From: Macrostomum hystrix
Taxonomy: Eukaryota > Platyhelminthes > Macrostomidae
Length of the DNA: 64,000 nucleotides
Direction: 5' to 3'
Assembly: GCA_950097015.1 (NCBI GenBank)
Contig: CATNEN010000002.1
Location: forward strand, 1,364,001 to 1,428,000
Numbering within the stretch: the stretch's first letter is position 1; each line of letters opens with the position of its first letter. Both the position numbers and the translations under genes were made by a program. Below are positions 53,695 to 64,000 of the stretch, one piece after another. Below the pieces are notes generated by a model. The model saw only the letters and a list, made by a program, of their open reading frames with translations. It did no database searches and had not been told where the DNA came from.

Positions 53695-56600
53695 CTAGTT
53701 CTCCCGTCTTGACCTCTCGAAGTACATGAAATCCTGCGTGAGGATTGAAAAAAAAGACAAACGTACTTTTAGAATAAAATATTTAAGCTTTAGCTGTATT
53801 CCAAAGGGCTAGGAAATCTCATCACATTAGCCTTCGAGATAATCGTTGGGAAATCCCTAAAAATGAATCATCTCAATAGTCTTTGGGAAATCCCTAAAAA
53901 TGTATCGTCAGGATAATCTTTAGGAAATCCCTAAAAATGAATCATAGGGATAATCTTTGGAAAATCCCTAAAAATAAATAATCAGGACAATCTTTAGGAA
54001 ATCACTAAAAGTGAATCATCAGGACAATCTTTAGGAAATCGCTAAAAATGAATCATCACGACAATCTTTAGGAAATCACTAAAAGTGAATCATCAGGACA
54101 GTCTTTAGGAAATCCCTAAAAATGAATCATCAGGATAATCTTTAGGAAATCCCTAAAATGTATCATCAGGACAATCATTAGGAAATCCCTAAAAATGTAT
54201 CATCAGGACAATCTTTAGGAAATCTCTAAAAATAAATCATCAGGATAATATTTAGGAAATGCCTAAAAATGAATCATCGGGATAATCTTTAAGAAATCCC
54301 TGCGAATGTAACGTCAGGATAATCCTTGGAAAATCCCTAAAAGTGAATCATCAGGATAATATTTGGGAAATCCTCAAAAATTAATCATCTGGATAATTTT
54401 AAGGAAATCCCTTACCATGGGAAAATTGTGTGAAAAATCAATAAAAATTGCCATCAGGAAAATGTTGGGGAATTCCCATTGCTCTTTCAAACAGGGATTG
54501 ACTTTCGGAGCTCCGGTCGCTTTATCCAACGTGGATATTCTCAAATAATTCCCATTTCTCTAGCAGAGCAATCAGTTTCATGGTGCGAGCGTACTTATAG
54601 TAAAAATGCATTTTAACTCACAATCAGGAAGCAGGCTCCAATGACGGTTGCCTTGATGTCCACGTGCAGATCCATCGGAAATGTGATGCCGAAATTGTCA
54701 GCGTCCGTGAAATACTCCTGCAAGAGGTTGGACCACTTCTTGGACACCCGACCAATCTCGTGGTCTCCGTCCTTCGTGAACAGCTGCAGTGAGCGATTCG
54801 AGTTGAGTGAGGATTACACTGTATTCTATTATGATTCAGGCAGCTGGACGTCGAGGATTATTGTAAATTGGGGTCAAAAAGTACGTGCGATATCTGATTT
54901 AGCTATAAGATATCATCTCGATCAGATAGTTGGGATCTTATTGGGGATCAGATGGGTGTTATTTCGGATGGGGATTAGATTTGTAGGATCTCGGATGGGA
55001 TTTAGTTGACTGGGATCTCGGTTGGGGATCAGATGGGTCGGATTTTATTGGGGATCAGATGGGTGTTATTTCGCATGGGGATTAGATGGGTGGGATCTCG
55101 GATGGGATTTAGTTGACTGGGATCTCAGATGGGGATCCGATGGGTGGGATCTCGGTTGGGGATCAGATGGGTGGGATCTCGGTAGGGGATCAGATGGGTG
55201 GGACCTTATTGGGGATCAGATGAGTGGGATCTCGGATGGGATTTAGTTGACGGGGATCTCAGATGGGGATCAGATGGGTGGGATCCTGTTTGGGGTTCCG
55301 ATGGGTGGGATCTCGGATGGGATTTAGTTGACTGGGATCTCAGATGGGGATCCGATGGGTGGGATCTCGGTTGGGGATCAGATGGGTGGGATCTGGGTTG
55401 GGGATCAGATGGGTGGGATCTCAGATGGGGATCAGATGGGTGAGATCTCATCTCAGATGCCTCACCACAAACGGGATGTCGTCTCCAGGGCAGTAGCAGC
55501 GGCAGTAGCACGGACCCCTTATGAGCAGAACAGTGTTGCCCTGGCTATCCTTAATTAAGTATTTAGCCGAGCAGCCGTCGTACACCTGCTTCACCTGACC
55601 GACCACTCGACCTGGCGGAGCCTCCACCGTGACCTTGTCCAGGCAGCACTTTGAGCAGGAGAAGCACTGGCCGTAGCACATGCACTTGTAGGGCCGGCTG
55701 ATGTGGATGACCTCTCGGTTTGTGTTGTCCAACAACGACATCTCGAATTTCCGCTGGGCGCCGCAACACTGACGCTGGAATGTACTGGAGTCTGCGATGT
55801 GGGGGAGTGAGGATGAGACAGGGTGAGACTGAGACTTGGTGAGATTAACACACGGTGAAACTGAGACTGGGTGAGATTGACACAGGGTGAGACTGAGACA
55901 GGGTGAGACTGAGACTGGGTGGAATTGACACAGGGTGAGACTGTGAGACTGAGTCAAGGTGAGATTGAGTCAAGGTGAGACTGAGTCAAGCTGAGATTGA
56001 GTCAAGGTGAGACTGAGTCAAGCTGAGATTGAGTCAAGGTGAGACTGAGTCAAGCTGCGACTGAGTCAAGGTGAGACTGAGTCAAGCTGAGATTGAGTCA
56101 GGGTGAGACTGAGTCAAGCTGAGATTGAGTCAAGGTGAGACTGAGTCAAGCTGAGATTGAGTCAAGGTGAGACTGAGTCAAGCTGCGACTGAGTCAAGCT
56201 GAGATTGAGTCAAGGTGAGACTGAGTCAAGCTGAGATTGAGTCAAGGTGAGACTGAGACGGGGTGATACTGAGACGGTGCGATACAAACGGGGAGAGACG
56301 CAGTTAAGGTGGGACTGACACCATTTAGGCGCCAAGTGGGCGCGCGATCATTTAGTCGTGTTAGCTGTAGGCCCTGAGTTATATCGTAGTGTGCGTGGAG
56401 TTGCGAGCGATTAATGTACATCTGCACCCATCGGCCGCACGTTGCATGTTCATCACCAAATATCAAATATAATCGATTGCTCAGAGCCTACTTCGCTTTA
56501 GGCTTTTTCGTCTACACAAATCATCTCTCGGCTCAGCACTCCTTACAGTGGCGTCGCAAGCCGCCTACCGCGCGGTAAAAAAAATGATAGCCAACTTTCT

Positions 56601-59600
56601 CTCACTGCCCCCGCCTGAGCCATTCGCAATATCAGCAGACCCACACAAAGCGGGCAAGCGCTGGAGTCAATGGGCGTCTCGTTTCGAAGACTTCATTGAT
56701 GCATCAGGCATCACCAACGAGAAGCAAAGATGCAAGCTACTGAGCTACACAGCTGGCAAGGAAATCGCCGACATCATCCGTGAAAACGCCGACCTGACAG
56801 CGAAAGCACAGGCCGGCGAACTCACCCTCTCGCATACGCTTGACGCTCTAAAGTTTCACTTTAATGCTCGAAAAAACGTAGTCTTCGCTAGATACCTAGA
56901 TACCTAGATACCAGTTCCGCCTCTGCACACAGGCAGCTGGAGAATCTATTGACACATGGTACGCCAGATTGCGCACAGCTGCAGAGCCGTGTGAGTTCGA
57001 GAATCTCAAAGACTCCCTCATCAGGGACCATCTTGTGGCAACTTGCTCATCCGACAAGCTGCGCAGGCGGCTGCTCCAGGAAGCGAACATCAGCCTTGAC
57101 GAGGCGCTATGGAAGGCTAGGGCGTTTGAGGCAGCCGATGAACAGGCCACCGAGATGGAGAAGTCGGAGACGCATGTGGCGAGCGTTGCCCACAGCGATA
57201 AGGTGAAACCTGACAGAAGAGGCGCGACTCTGACGAGCAGCAGGTCCGGCGATCAGAAGCAGCTCACGTGTTACCGCTGCAGCGAGAAAGGCCACGCCAC
57301 CTGTGACGCAGCCAAAGGTAAAATCTGCCGCAACTGCGGCAAACCCAACCATCTCGCTTTGGCCTGCCGCCAGCCTTGACAGATGCACAACAACCGAACC
57401 CAGTAGCAAAGAATCAGCACTAATGCAGTCTTCAGTTCTGCTGACGGCTCCACGGAGGAAGATGTGTTTGCTCTGTACGACGGCGGCGACTACCCAGCCG
57501 ACGTCTCGCTGTCCGTACAGGTGGCAAATCAACAACTGCCCATGATGGTCGATAGCGGAGCCAGCTGTAGTATCATGAGTCTCAAAACCTTCAGGACTCT
57601 TAATCTACCGGACCTTCGTCCCACAAGAACAGAAGTCCGCGCCTACGAGGTACCGACACCTCTAAAGATTGCAGGGGTCGCCGAACTCCACATCAAAGTT
57701 GGAGCAGCCAAGACTACCGCGACATTTCACATCATGGACGGCGACGGCCTGACAATTCTGGGACGCCAGCCTGCATTCAAACTTGGAGTGCTGAAGATCC
57801 AGAGGCCACAGATCTCCGACGCGCAGGAAATTAGCGCAGTCTCTGACACGCCGTCATCGCAGTCAAACGATCCTCAACTCGACGCAATTCTTCACCGGCA
57901 CAAAAGGGCATTCAACGGCATCGGCTGCATCAAGGGCGTAGAGGTCAAAGTCCAGCTATCCGAAAATGCCATTCCGGTATGCCAGGCGCCTTCCCGGGTA
58001 GCTGCTCACCTCAAAGAAGCCGTAGTTAACGAACTCCGGGCACTAGAGAAGCAGGACATTATTGAGGCCGTCAAAGGACCAAGCGCCTGGGTATCCCGTA
58101 TGGTAGTAGTGCCCAAGACCGATGGGGGCGTCAGAATCTGCCAGGATCTCCGCGACCTCAACGCTATCGTTATACCGGAGAAACAACAGATCACCACGCT
58201 AGAAGAGATCACGGAGGAGATGGCCAACGCTAAAATTTTCAGTGAACTAGACATCCGAAAGGCGTTCTACCAGATTCCAGTTCACGAAGACAGCCGCCAT
58301 TACTTCACCTTTAGCACGCCTCTCGGACTAATGCGACTTAAAAGACTTAGCATGGGGTTCACGAATGCCTCGGAGATTTTGCAACGGATCATGCTGGGCA
58401 TCCTCAGCGATATTGAAGGCGTCCGGTGGGCGCACGATGACGTGGTGATCTACGCATCTGATTTAAAGCAACACCATAAGAGACTGGACGCGTGCCTTCA
58501 GCGCCTGCGTGAGTACGGCATCACCCTCAACAGGGACAAGTGCAGGTTCTCCCGACCGTCATTCGAGTTTCTCGGCATGCGCCTGACTGCTCGGGGCATG
58601 GAGCCAGCTGCTGAGAAAATTGAGGCCATGCAGAGCTTTCGGCAACCTGCAAACGTTTCCGACGTCCGCTCATTCCTCGGCACCGCGAACTTCTTGTCAA
58701 AATTCGTCCCAAACTTCGCTCACTTCGCCGGGCCCCTCCGTCAATTGACAAAGAAGGGCCAGGTCTGGGAGTGGACGGATAAGCACACTGCGGCATTCGA
58801 AAGCATTAAAAAAGCAATCGGCGCCGCGGAAACGCTCGCCTTCTTCGACCGCAGGCGGCAAACCGAGCTCATAGTAGACGCCTCCCCGGTCGGCCTGGGC
58901 GCCATCCTCACGCAGAGGCAGCCGGACGGCAGCAGCAGACCCGTGGCTTACGCCAGCAGAGCCCTTTCAGCAGTGGAACAGCGGTACGCGCAGATAGAGC
59001 GAGAAGCTCTGGCCATCAAATTCGGGTGCTTGAAGTTTGAACACTACCTACCCGGAGACCCAGGCTTCACTGTAGTAAGAGACCACCGACCACTCGTGCC
59101 GCTGTTCAAGCCTGGCTTTCGTCCACCGCCACGAATCGAACGGATGGCATTGCGCATCCAGCAACTTCGCTTCGATCTGATTTACCGACCCGGGCCGACC
59201 AATCCAGCCGACCTGCTAAGCCGGCAGCCACTGCCAGAACCAAGGAGGAACGTTGGTGAAGAACTTGACACCGCCTTCATCAACGCCGTGTCGGCCGGAG
59301 CTGTGCCAAAGGGCTTCAGCCCCGCTCAAGTGCGGGAAGCGTCGCGCACCGAAAGCGGCATCCAGGCGGCGCTAAGCGCCATCCGAACCGGTTAATGGAA
59401 TATCCGCGACCCGGCCCAGCGCTCCTGCAAGACCGTCAGCAACGAGCTCTCAGAGAGTGATGGCGTCCTGCTAAGGGGCGACCTCATCGTCATCCCGAAG
59501 ACACTGCGCAGGCCTGTCCTCCAACTAGCGCACACCGGCCATCTAGGCGCTGACCGAACCCTGAAGCGGCTGCAAACGAAAGTCTGGTGGCCTCGCATGC

Positions 59601-61709
59601 GCAGCGACTGCGAGAGCTTTGTTCAGTGCTGCACGCTCTGCCAGGCCGCCTCCACTGGAGCATGTCAACGCAGATCCCAGACGGTGCCTGGCTCACTCTA
59701 GGCATGGACTTCTACGGACCAGTACAGGGCCAGATGCTGCTAGTCATCACAGACCTCTACTCAAAATATCCAGAAGTCAGCTTCCTGAACTCATCGACAG
59801 CGGAGAGCGTGTGCCCGCCATTCAATTCAGCTGCTTTCCGCAGCTTCCTCACCACCTATGGCATTCGAAATCGCCTTATCTGCCCGCTCCACCCTGAATC
59901 CAATGGAGCGACAGAGCGAGTCAACCGGAGCATCGGAAAAGTCATCCAGACGGCTGTGGCCGAAGGGCGTAAGTGGAAGGAGGCCATCGAGGACTGGCTG
60001 CTGGCTTTCCGCACAACACCGCACCGAGCAACCGGCCGCGCACCCGCTGAACTCCTCATGGGCAGGAAGATGAACGATGGCATCCCGACCACTAAGCCGT
60101 CTCAGCCGGTCGAGGTGAATCATGAAGAAGTTCAAGACTGGCACCGGAATTACGTGCAAGATATGAAATCAAGATTCGATGACCGCAAGGCTGCCCAGGA
60201 GCACGGCATCATTGACGGCAGCAAAGTTCTACGAAAGCAGCAACCGCGCAACAAGCTTCAACTGCCTTTTGAGTCTTCTCCGTGGACTGTCAAGCTGGTC
60301 CAGGGAGACACGTGCGTCCTTCAACGCGGCGAACAATCGTGCATGCGACACGTCACTCAACTGCGGCCCCTGATAGAGTCCGCCGGTCAGTCTGCCGGCC
60401 ACTCTGCTGGCCAGTCCGCCGGTCAGTCCGCCGGCCAGTCCGCCGGCCAGTCTGCCGGCCACTTTGCTGGTCAGTCCGCCGGCCAGTCCGCCGGCCAGCC
60501 AACCACTAACCCTAGCGATTGTGTCGCCACACGACAGCATCCCAGGGCTGCGCGTAGCAAAATGCTTAGCTACAAACAAAAACTCATTTTGCGTGCGGCC
60601 GTATTTTCTCAAATGAGTTGCTATGTAAGATTGTGAGACTGACACCATGTAGGATTGAGACTGACACCATGAGATTGAGACTGACACCATATGAGATTGA
60701 GACTGACACCATGTCAGATTGAGACTGACACCATGTCAGATTGAGACTGACACCATGTCAGATTGAGACTGACACCATGTCAGATTGAGACTGACACCAT
60801 GAGATTGAGACTGACACCATGAGATTAAGACTGACACCATGAGATTGAGACTGACACCATGTCAGATTGAGACTGACACCATGTCAGATTGAGACTGACA
60901 CCATGTCAGATTGAGACTGACACCATGAGATTGAGAATGACACCATGAGATTAAGACTGACACCATGAGATTGAGACTGACACCATGAGATTGAGACTGA
61001 CACCATGTCAGATTGAGACTGACACCATGTCAGATTGAGACTGACACCATGTCAGATTGAGACTGACACCATGTCAGATTGAGACTGACACCATGTCAGA
61101 TTGAGACTGACACCATGTCAGATTGAGACTGACACCATGTCAGATTGAGACTGACACCATGTCAGATTGAGACTGACACCATGAGATTGAGACTGACACC
61201 ATGAGATTGAGACTGACACCATGAGATTGAGACTGACACCATGAGATTGAGACTGACACAGTGTGAGATGTTAAGCTAGAACGAGCTTGTGTTCATGTCG
61301 TATTCTTTTTATATATTTTGAGACTGAGACAGTGTGAGATCGGATGTAAGAATAGATTGTGTGAGAGACTGAGAGAGGGAATAAATTTAGTTGGAATGCT
61401 TCGAAGCGTTTTCGCTTCATTTCTAAATTCTTACCCTCTTTAGCAAAGAAGATCTTTTGGCCGACATTGTTGAGCACTACATACTTGTTGGCAGTCTCCC
61501 ATCCTATGAGAACTATAAATCGGAGGGGATGGTAGTACGGGACACTGTTCCAGTATGGCTGGAGTGATAAGCTACTAAAACACTATGCAAATTGAGTTCG
61601 TTTCAACTCACTTTCCAGCATCTCCTTCTGCTGCTTGATTAGTATCTGATTCAGTGAGGCCAAGTACTGCAAACTCGGCGGCAGCTGCAGCTGCTGCATC
61701 TGAAGATGC

Positions 61710-61765
<56 letters not shown>

Positions 61766-61807
61766 AGCATTATAGGCGTAAGCATTTGGAACAGCTTCTT
61801 GTTGCAT
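53695..61807 (-). CDS. PLSCR: Phospholipid scramblase, copy 2 (five exons)
   Basis: Paralogue of the 41993-49800 gene. Exons: 61807-61612, 61503-61435, 55791-55466, 54783-54622 and 53733-53695, with the same phases. It encodes 263 residues; the difference is a poly-Gln run longer by three. Visible replacements in exon 1 are few (MQQEAV for MQREAV, LNQILI for LDQILI, KEMLE for KEVLE). All functional motifs (Cys patch, DADNFGITFPMDL, C-terminal helix) are retained and no stop is seen, so both copies may be expressed. Intron 2 again holds the antisense Gypsy element. If the assembly is unphased, the two copies could be alleles. Confidence 0.88.
53838..54415. repeat. 37-bp minisatellite in scramblase intron 4, copy 2
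   Basis: Same unit as 42125-43045, with about 15 copies instead of about 24 and more unit variation. Confidence 0.93.
54910..55455. repeat. Tandem repeat in scramblase intron 3, copy 2
   Basis: Same unit as 43540-43845 but about 240 bp longer. Confidence 0.9.
55800..56300. repeat. 16/32-bp minisatellite in scramblase intron 2, copy 2
   Basis: Counterpart of 44185-44700, 16 bp shorter. Confidence 0.93.
56584..57379 (+). pseudogene. gag: Gypsy gag, frameshifted (copy 2)
   Basis: Identical in layout to 44986-45781, including the CTAGATAC repeat that breaks the frame near 56890-56910. The shared lesion shows that the copies arose by segmental duplication rather than separate transposition. Confidence 0.85.
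57383..60636 (+). pseudogene. pol: Gypsy pol, degenerate (copy 2)
   Basis: Counterpart of 45785-48960 with the same internal stop (59393-59395) and the same integrase deletion. It has its own extra TAG at 57404-57406, where copy 1 has CAG. Copy 2 keeps Gly in RGMEP where copy 1 has Cys. The terminal stop of copy 1 is lost, which extends the frame to 60636. Confidence 0.9.
60630..61262. repeat. 22-bp minisatellite right of Gypsy element, copy 2
   Basis: Same unit as 49005-49265, expanded to about 30 copies, with a shorter variant lacking GTCA. Confidence 0.95.
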
Positions 61808-62135
61808 GATGCTGGTATACTGTTGTATATTGTGAAAAGTTATCTAAGTTTGAGCTACAAAAATAGGTCAGACTCTCAAAAGGTGCAGACTTCGAATGTG
61901 TCTCAGAGACTCGAATTTGTGTGCTCAATGCTGTACAAAAGGCGTAAGGAAATGTTTGCTTATGAGCTCTGCTCGAAAACTATCGCACGCGGCACAACGG
62001 AATTGCTTGACAAACTTCCATATCGTCTGTTTCTTAGTACTTTAGGGTAGAATTTTATGTTCTACTGAGGCACCATCGATCTTATTGTCTATGGAAAATC
62101 TTCTCTCTGGCTTTTCAGATAAGGCAGAATCTTAG

Positions 62136-62321
62136 CAAATCTTTGGCGAGGATGCACCTTCGAAACAAACTGTGTCAAAGTGGTTGCGGCGCTTTGAGGA
62201 CGGCTGGGAGACAGTTGATGATGCTCCCCGCCCAGGTGCACCGCGGTCATCCACTTCCAGTGATCGACAACATCCAGCGTGTGCAGTTACGCTCTGGACA
62301 TCACTTGAGTCCTCGCAATAG
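62136..62321 (+). pseudogene. Mariner-type transposase fragment, copy 2
   Basis: Appears identical to 50129-50314, offset 12007. Confidence 0.7.
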
Positions 62322-62457
62322 AAGCCTGGGTCTGCCAGCCTAGTCGATGGTCCGATCAAATGGCGATTAGCGGCGGCGATGACTGCCTTTTGAAGCTGTG
62401 GGATCGGCGGAGGCAACATGCCAGCCACTCTCTAAGGTGAGCTTTTGCCGAGCCAGT
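62313..62457 (+). pseudogene. DPH7 exon 3 fragment, second junction copy
   Basis: Counterpart of 50306-50450 with the same ATGGCGATTAGCGG variant, followed by the same minisatellite. The junction was therefore duplicated with the block. Confidence 0.9.
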
Positions 62458-62465
62458 AAATCCCT

Positions 62466-64000
62466 TATAAATCCCTGAATCTTCAACTGTAATCCCTGAA
62501 TCTTCAACTGTAATCCCTGAATCTTCAACTGTAATGCCTGAATCTTCAACTGTAATCCCTGAATCTTCAACTGTAATCCCTGAATCTTCAACTGTAATCC
62601 TTGAATATTCAACTGTAATCCCTGAATATTCAACTGTAATTCCTGAATCTTCAACTGTAATGCCTGAATCTTCAACTGTAATCCCTGAATCTTCAACTGT
62701 AATCCCTGAATCTTCAACTGTAATGCCTGAATCTTCAACTGTAATCCCTGAATCTTCAACTGTAATCCCTGAATCTTCAACTGTAATCCCTGAATCTTCC
62801 AGTGTAAATCCCTGAATCTTCAACTGTAATCCCTGAATCTTCAACTGTAATGCCTGAATCTTCAACTGTAATCCCTGAATCTTCAACTGTAATCCCTGAA
62901 TCTTCAACTGTAATCCCTGAATCTTCAACTGTAATCCCTGAATCTTCAACTGTAATCCCTGAATCTTCAACTGTAATCCCTGAATCTTCAACTGTAATCC
63001 CTGAATCTTCAACTGTAATCCCTGAATCTTCAACTGTAATGCCTGAATCTTCAACTGTAATCCCTGAATCTTCAACTGTAATCCCTGAATCTTCAACTGT
63101 AATCCCTGAATCTTCAACTGTAATCCCTGAATCTTCAACTGTAATCCCTGAATCTTCAACTGTAATGCCTGAATCTTCAACTGTAATCCCTGAATCTTCA
63201 ACTGTAATGCCTGAATCTTCAACTGTAATCCCTGAATCTTCAACTGTAATCCCTGAATCTTCAACTGTAATGCCTGAATCTTCAACTGTAATCCCTGAAT
63301 CTTCAACTGTAATCCCTGAATCTTCAACTGTAATCCCTGAATCTTCAACTGTAATCCCTGAATCTTCAACTGTAATCCCTGAATCTTCAACTGTAATCCC
63401 TGAATCTTCAACTGTAATCCCTGAATCTTCAACTGTAATGCCTGAATCTTCAACTGTAACCCCTGAATCTTCAACTGTAATCCCTGAATCTTCAACTGTA
63501 ATCCCTGAATCTTCAACTGTAATCCCTGAATCTTCAACTGTAATGCCTGAATCTTCAACTGTAATCCCTGAATATTCAACTGTAATCCCTGAATATTCAA
63601 CTGCAATCCCTGAATCTTCATTGTGAGCCCTGAATCTTCAGTGTGAGCCCTGAATCTTCAGTGTTATTCTTGAATCTGTTGATCCCTGAATCTTCAGTGT
63701 GAGCCCTGAATCTTCAGTGTGAGCCCTGAATCTTCAGTGTGAGCCCTGAATCTTCAGTGTTATTCTTGAATCTGTTGATCCCTGAATCTTCAGTGTGAGC
63801 CCTGAATCTTCAGTGTGAGCCCTGAATCTTCAGTGTTATTCTTGAATCTGTTGATCCCTGAATCTTCAGTGTTAGCCCTGAATCTTCCAGTGTGATCCCT
63901 GAATCTTCCGTGTGAGCCCTGAATCTTCAGTGTGAGCCCTGAATCTTCAGTGTGAGCCCTGAATCTTCAACTGTAATCCCTGAATCTTAAGTGTTATTCT
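62466..64000. repeat. 20/19-bp minisatellite, second expanded copy (window edge)
   Basis: Same composition and order as 50459-52590: CAACTGTAAT units first, GTGTGAG and TTATTCTTGAATCTGTTGAT units later. It runs off the window. Confidence 0.97.

Larger units (their letters stand above)
52636..64000. repeat. Tandem segmental duplication, unit 2 (continues past window)
   Basis: Second unit, lacking DPH7 exons 5-6. It ends in the window inside the expanded minisatellite that follows another DPH7 exon 3 fragment (62313-62457), so further units may follow. Confidence 0.9.

Overview
This window is animal nuclear DNA. It carries split genes with GT-AG introns for adenylosuccinate synthetase, TRIP4/ASC-1, CNOT10, DPH7 and phospholipid scramblase. 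It also has tRNA-derived SINEs, Ty3/Gypsy elements, foldback elements and very many minisatellites. Acceptor-like sequences just 5' of several start codons and the extreme minisatellite load would fit a repeat-rich lophotrochozoan such as a free-living flatworm, but the species call is a guess.

Layout. 1-1845 (-): the first two coding exons of adenylosuccinate synthetase, with more exons beyond the left edge. 2130-5327: minisatellites. 5329-6574 (-): a two-exon tail-anchored orphan. 7515-9217 (-): a TRIP4-like gene (C2HC5 zinc finger plus ASCH domain). 9218-16732: AT-rich, with a SINE and a 1.6 kb long-inverted-repeat element. 16733-26089 (-): a complete, apparently very young Gypsy element with a TATT target duplication, a tRNA-Leu-type primer site and a canonical -1 frameshift heptamer. 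26562-33241 (+): complete CNOT10 in six coding exons, with introns full of SINEs, a MITE and a 62-bp array. 35468-36664 (+): an unrecognised gene with one C2H2-like finger. About 37213-41445 (+): DPH7, with its start codon not firmly located. 41993-49800 (-): a phospholipid scramblase whose second intron holds a degenerate Gypsy element in antisense. 50129-64000: a rearranged second copy of the DPH7 exon 3 - scramblase - Gypsy block (about 12 kb period), with DPH7 exons 5-6 deleted, followed by the start of a further repeat of the junction.

The genes do not form a pathway; each is a housekeeping or membrane gene of its own. The theme of the window is repeat dynamics. Almost every intron and intergenic gap has its own private minisatellite (19-62 bp units). 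Several of these share an AGGTGAG core that looks like a 5' splice site, and some have absorbed transposon edges or sit at duplication breakpoints. The two items most worth checking are the intact Gypsy element (frameshift signal, bZIP-site-rich LTR, unusual peptide repeat between RNase H and integrase) and the intron-private minisatellites with splice-site-like cores.
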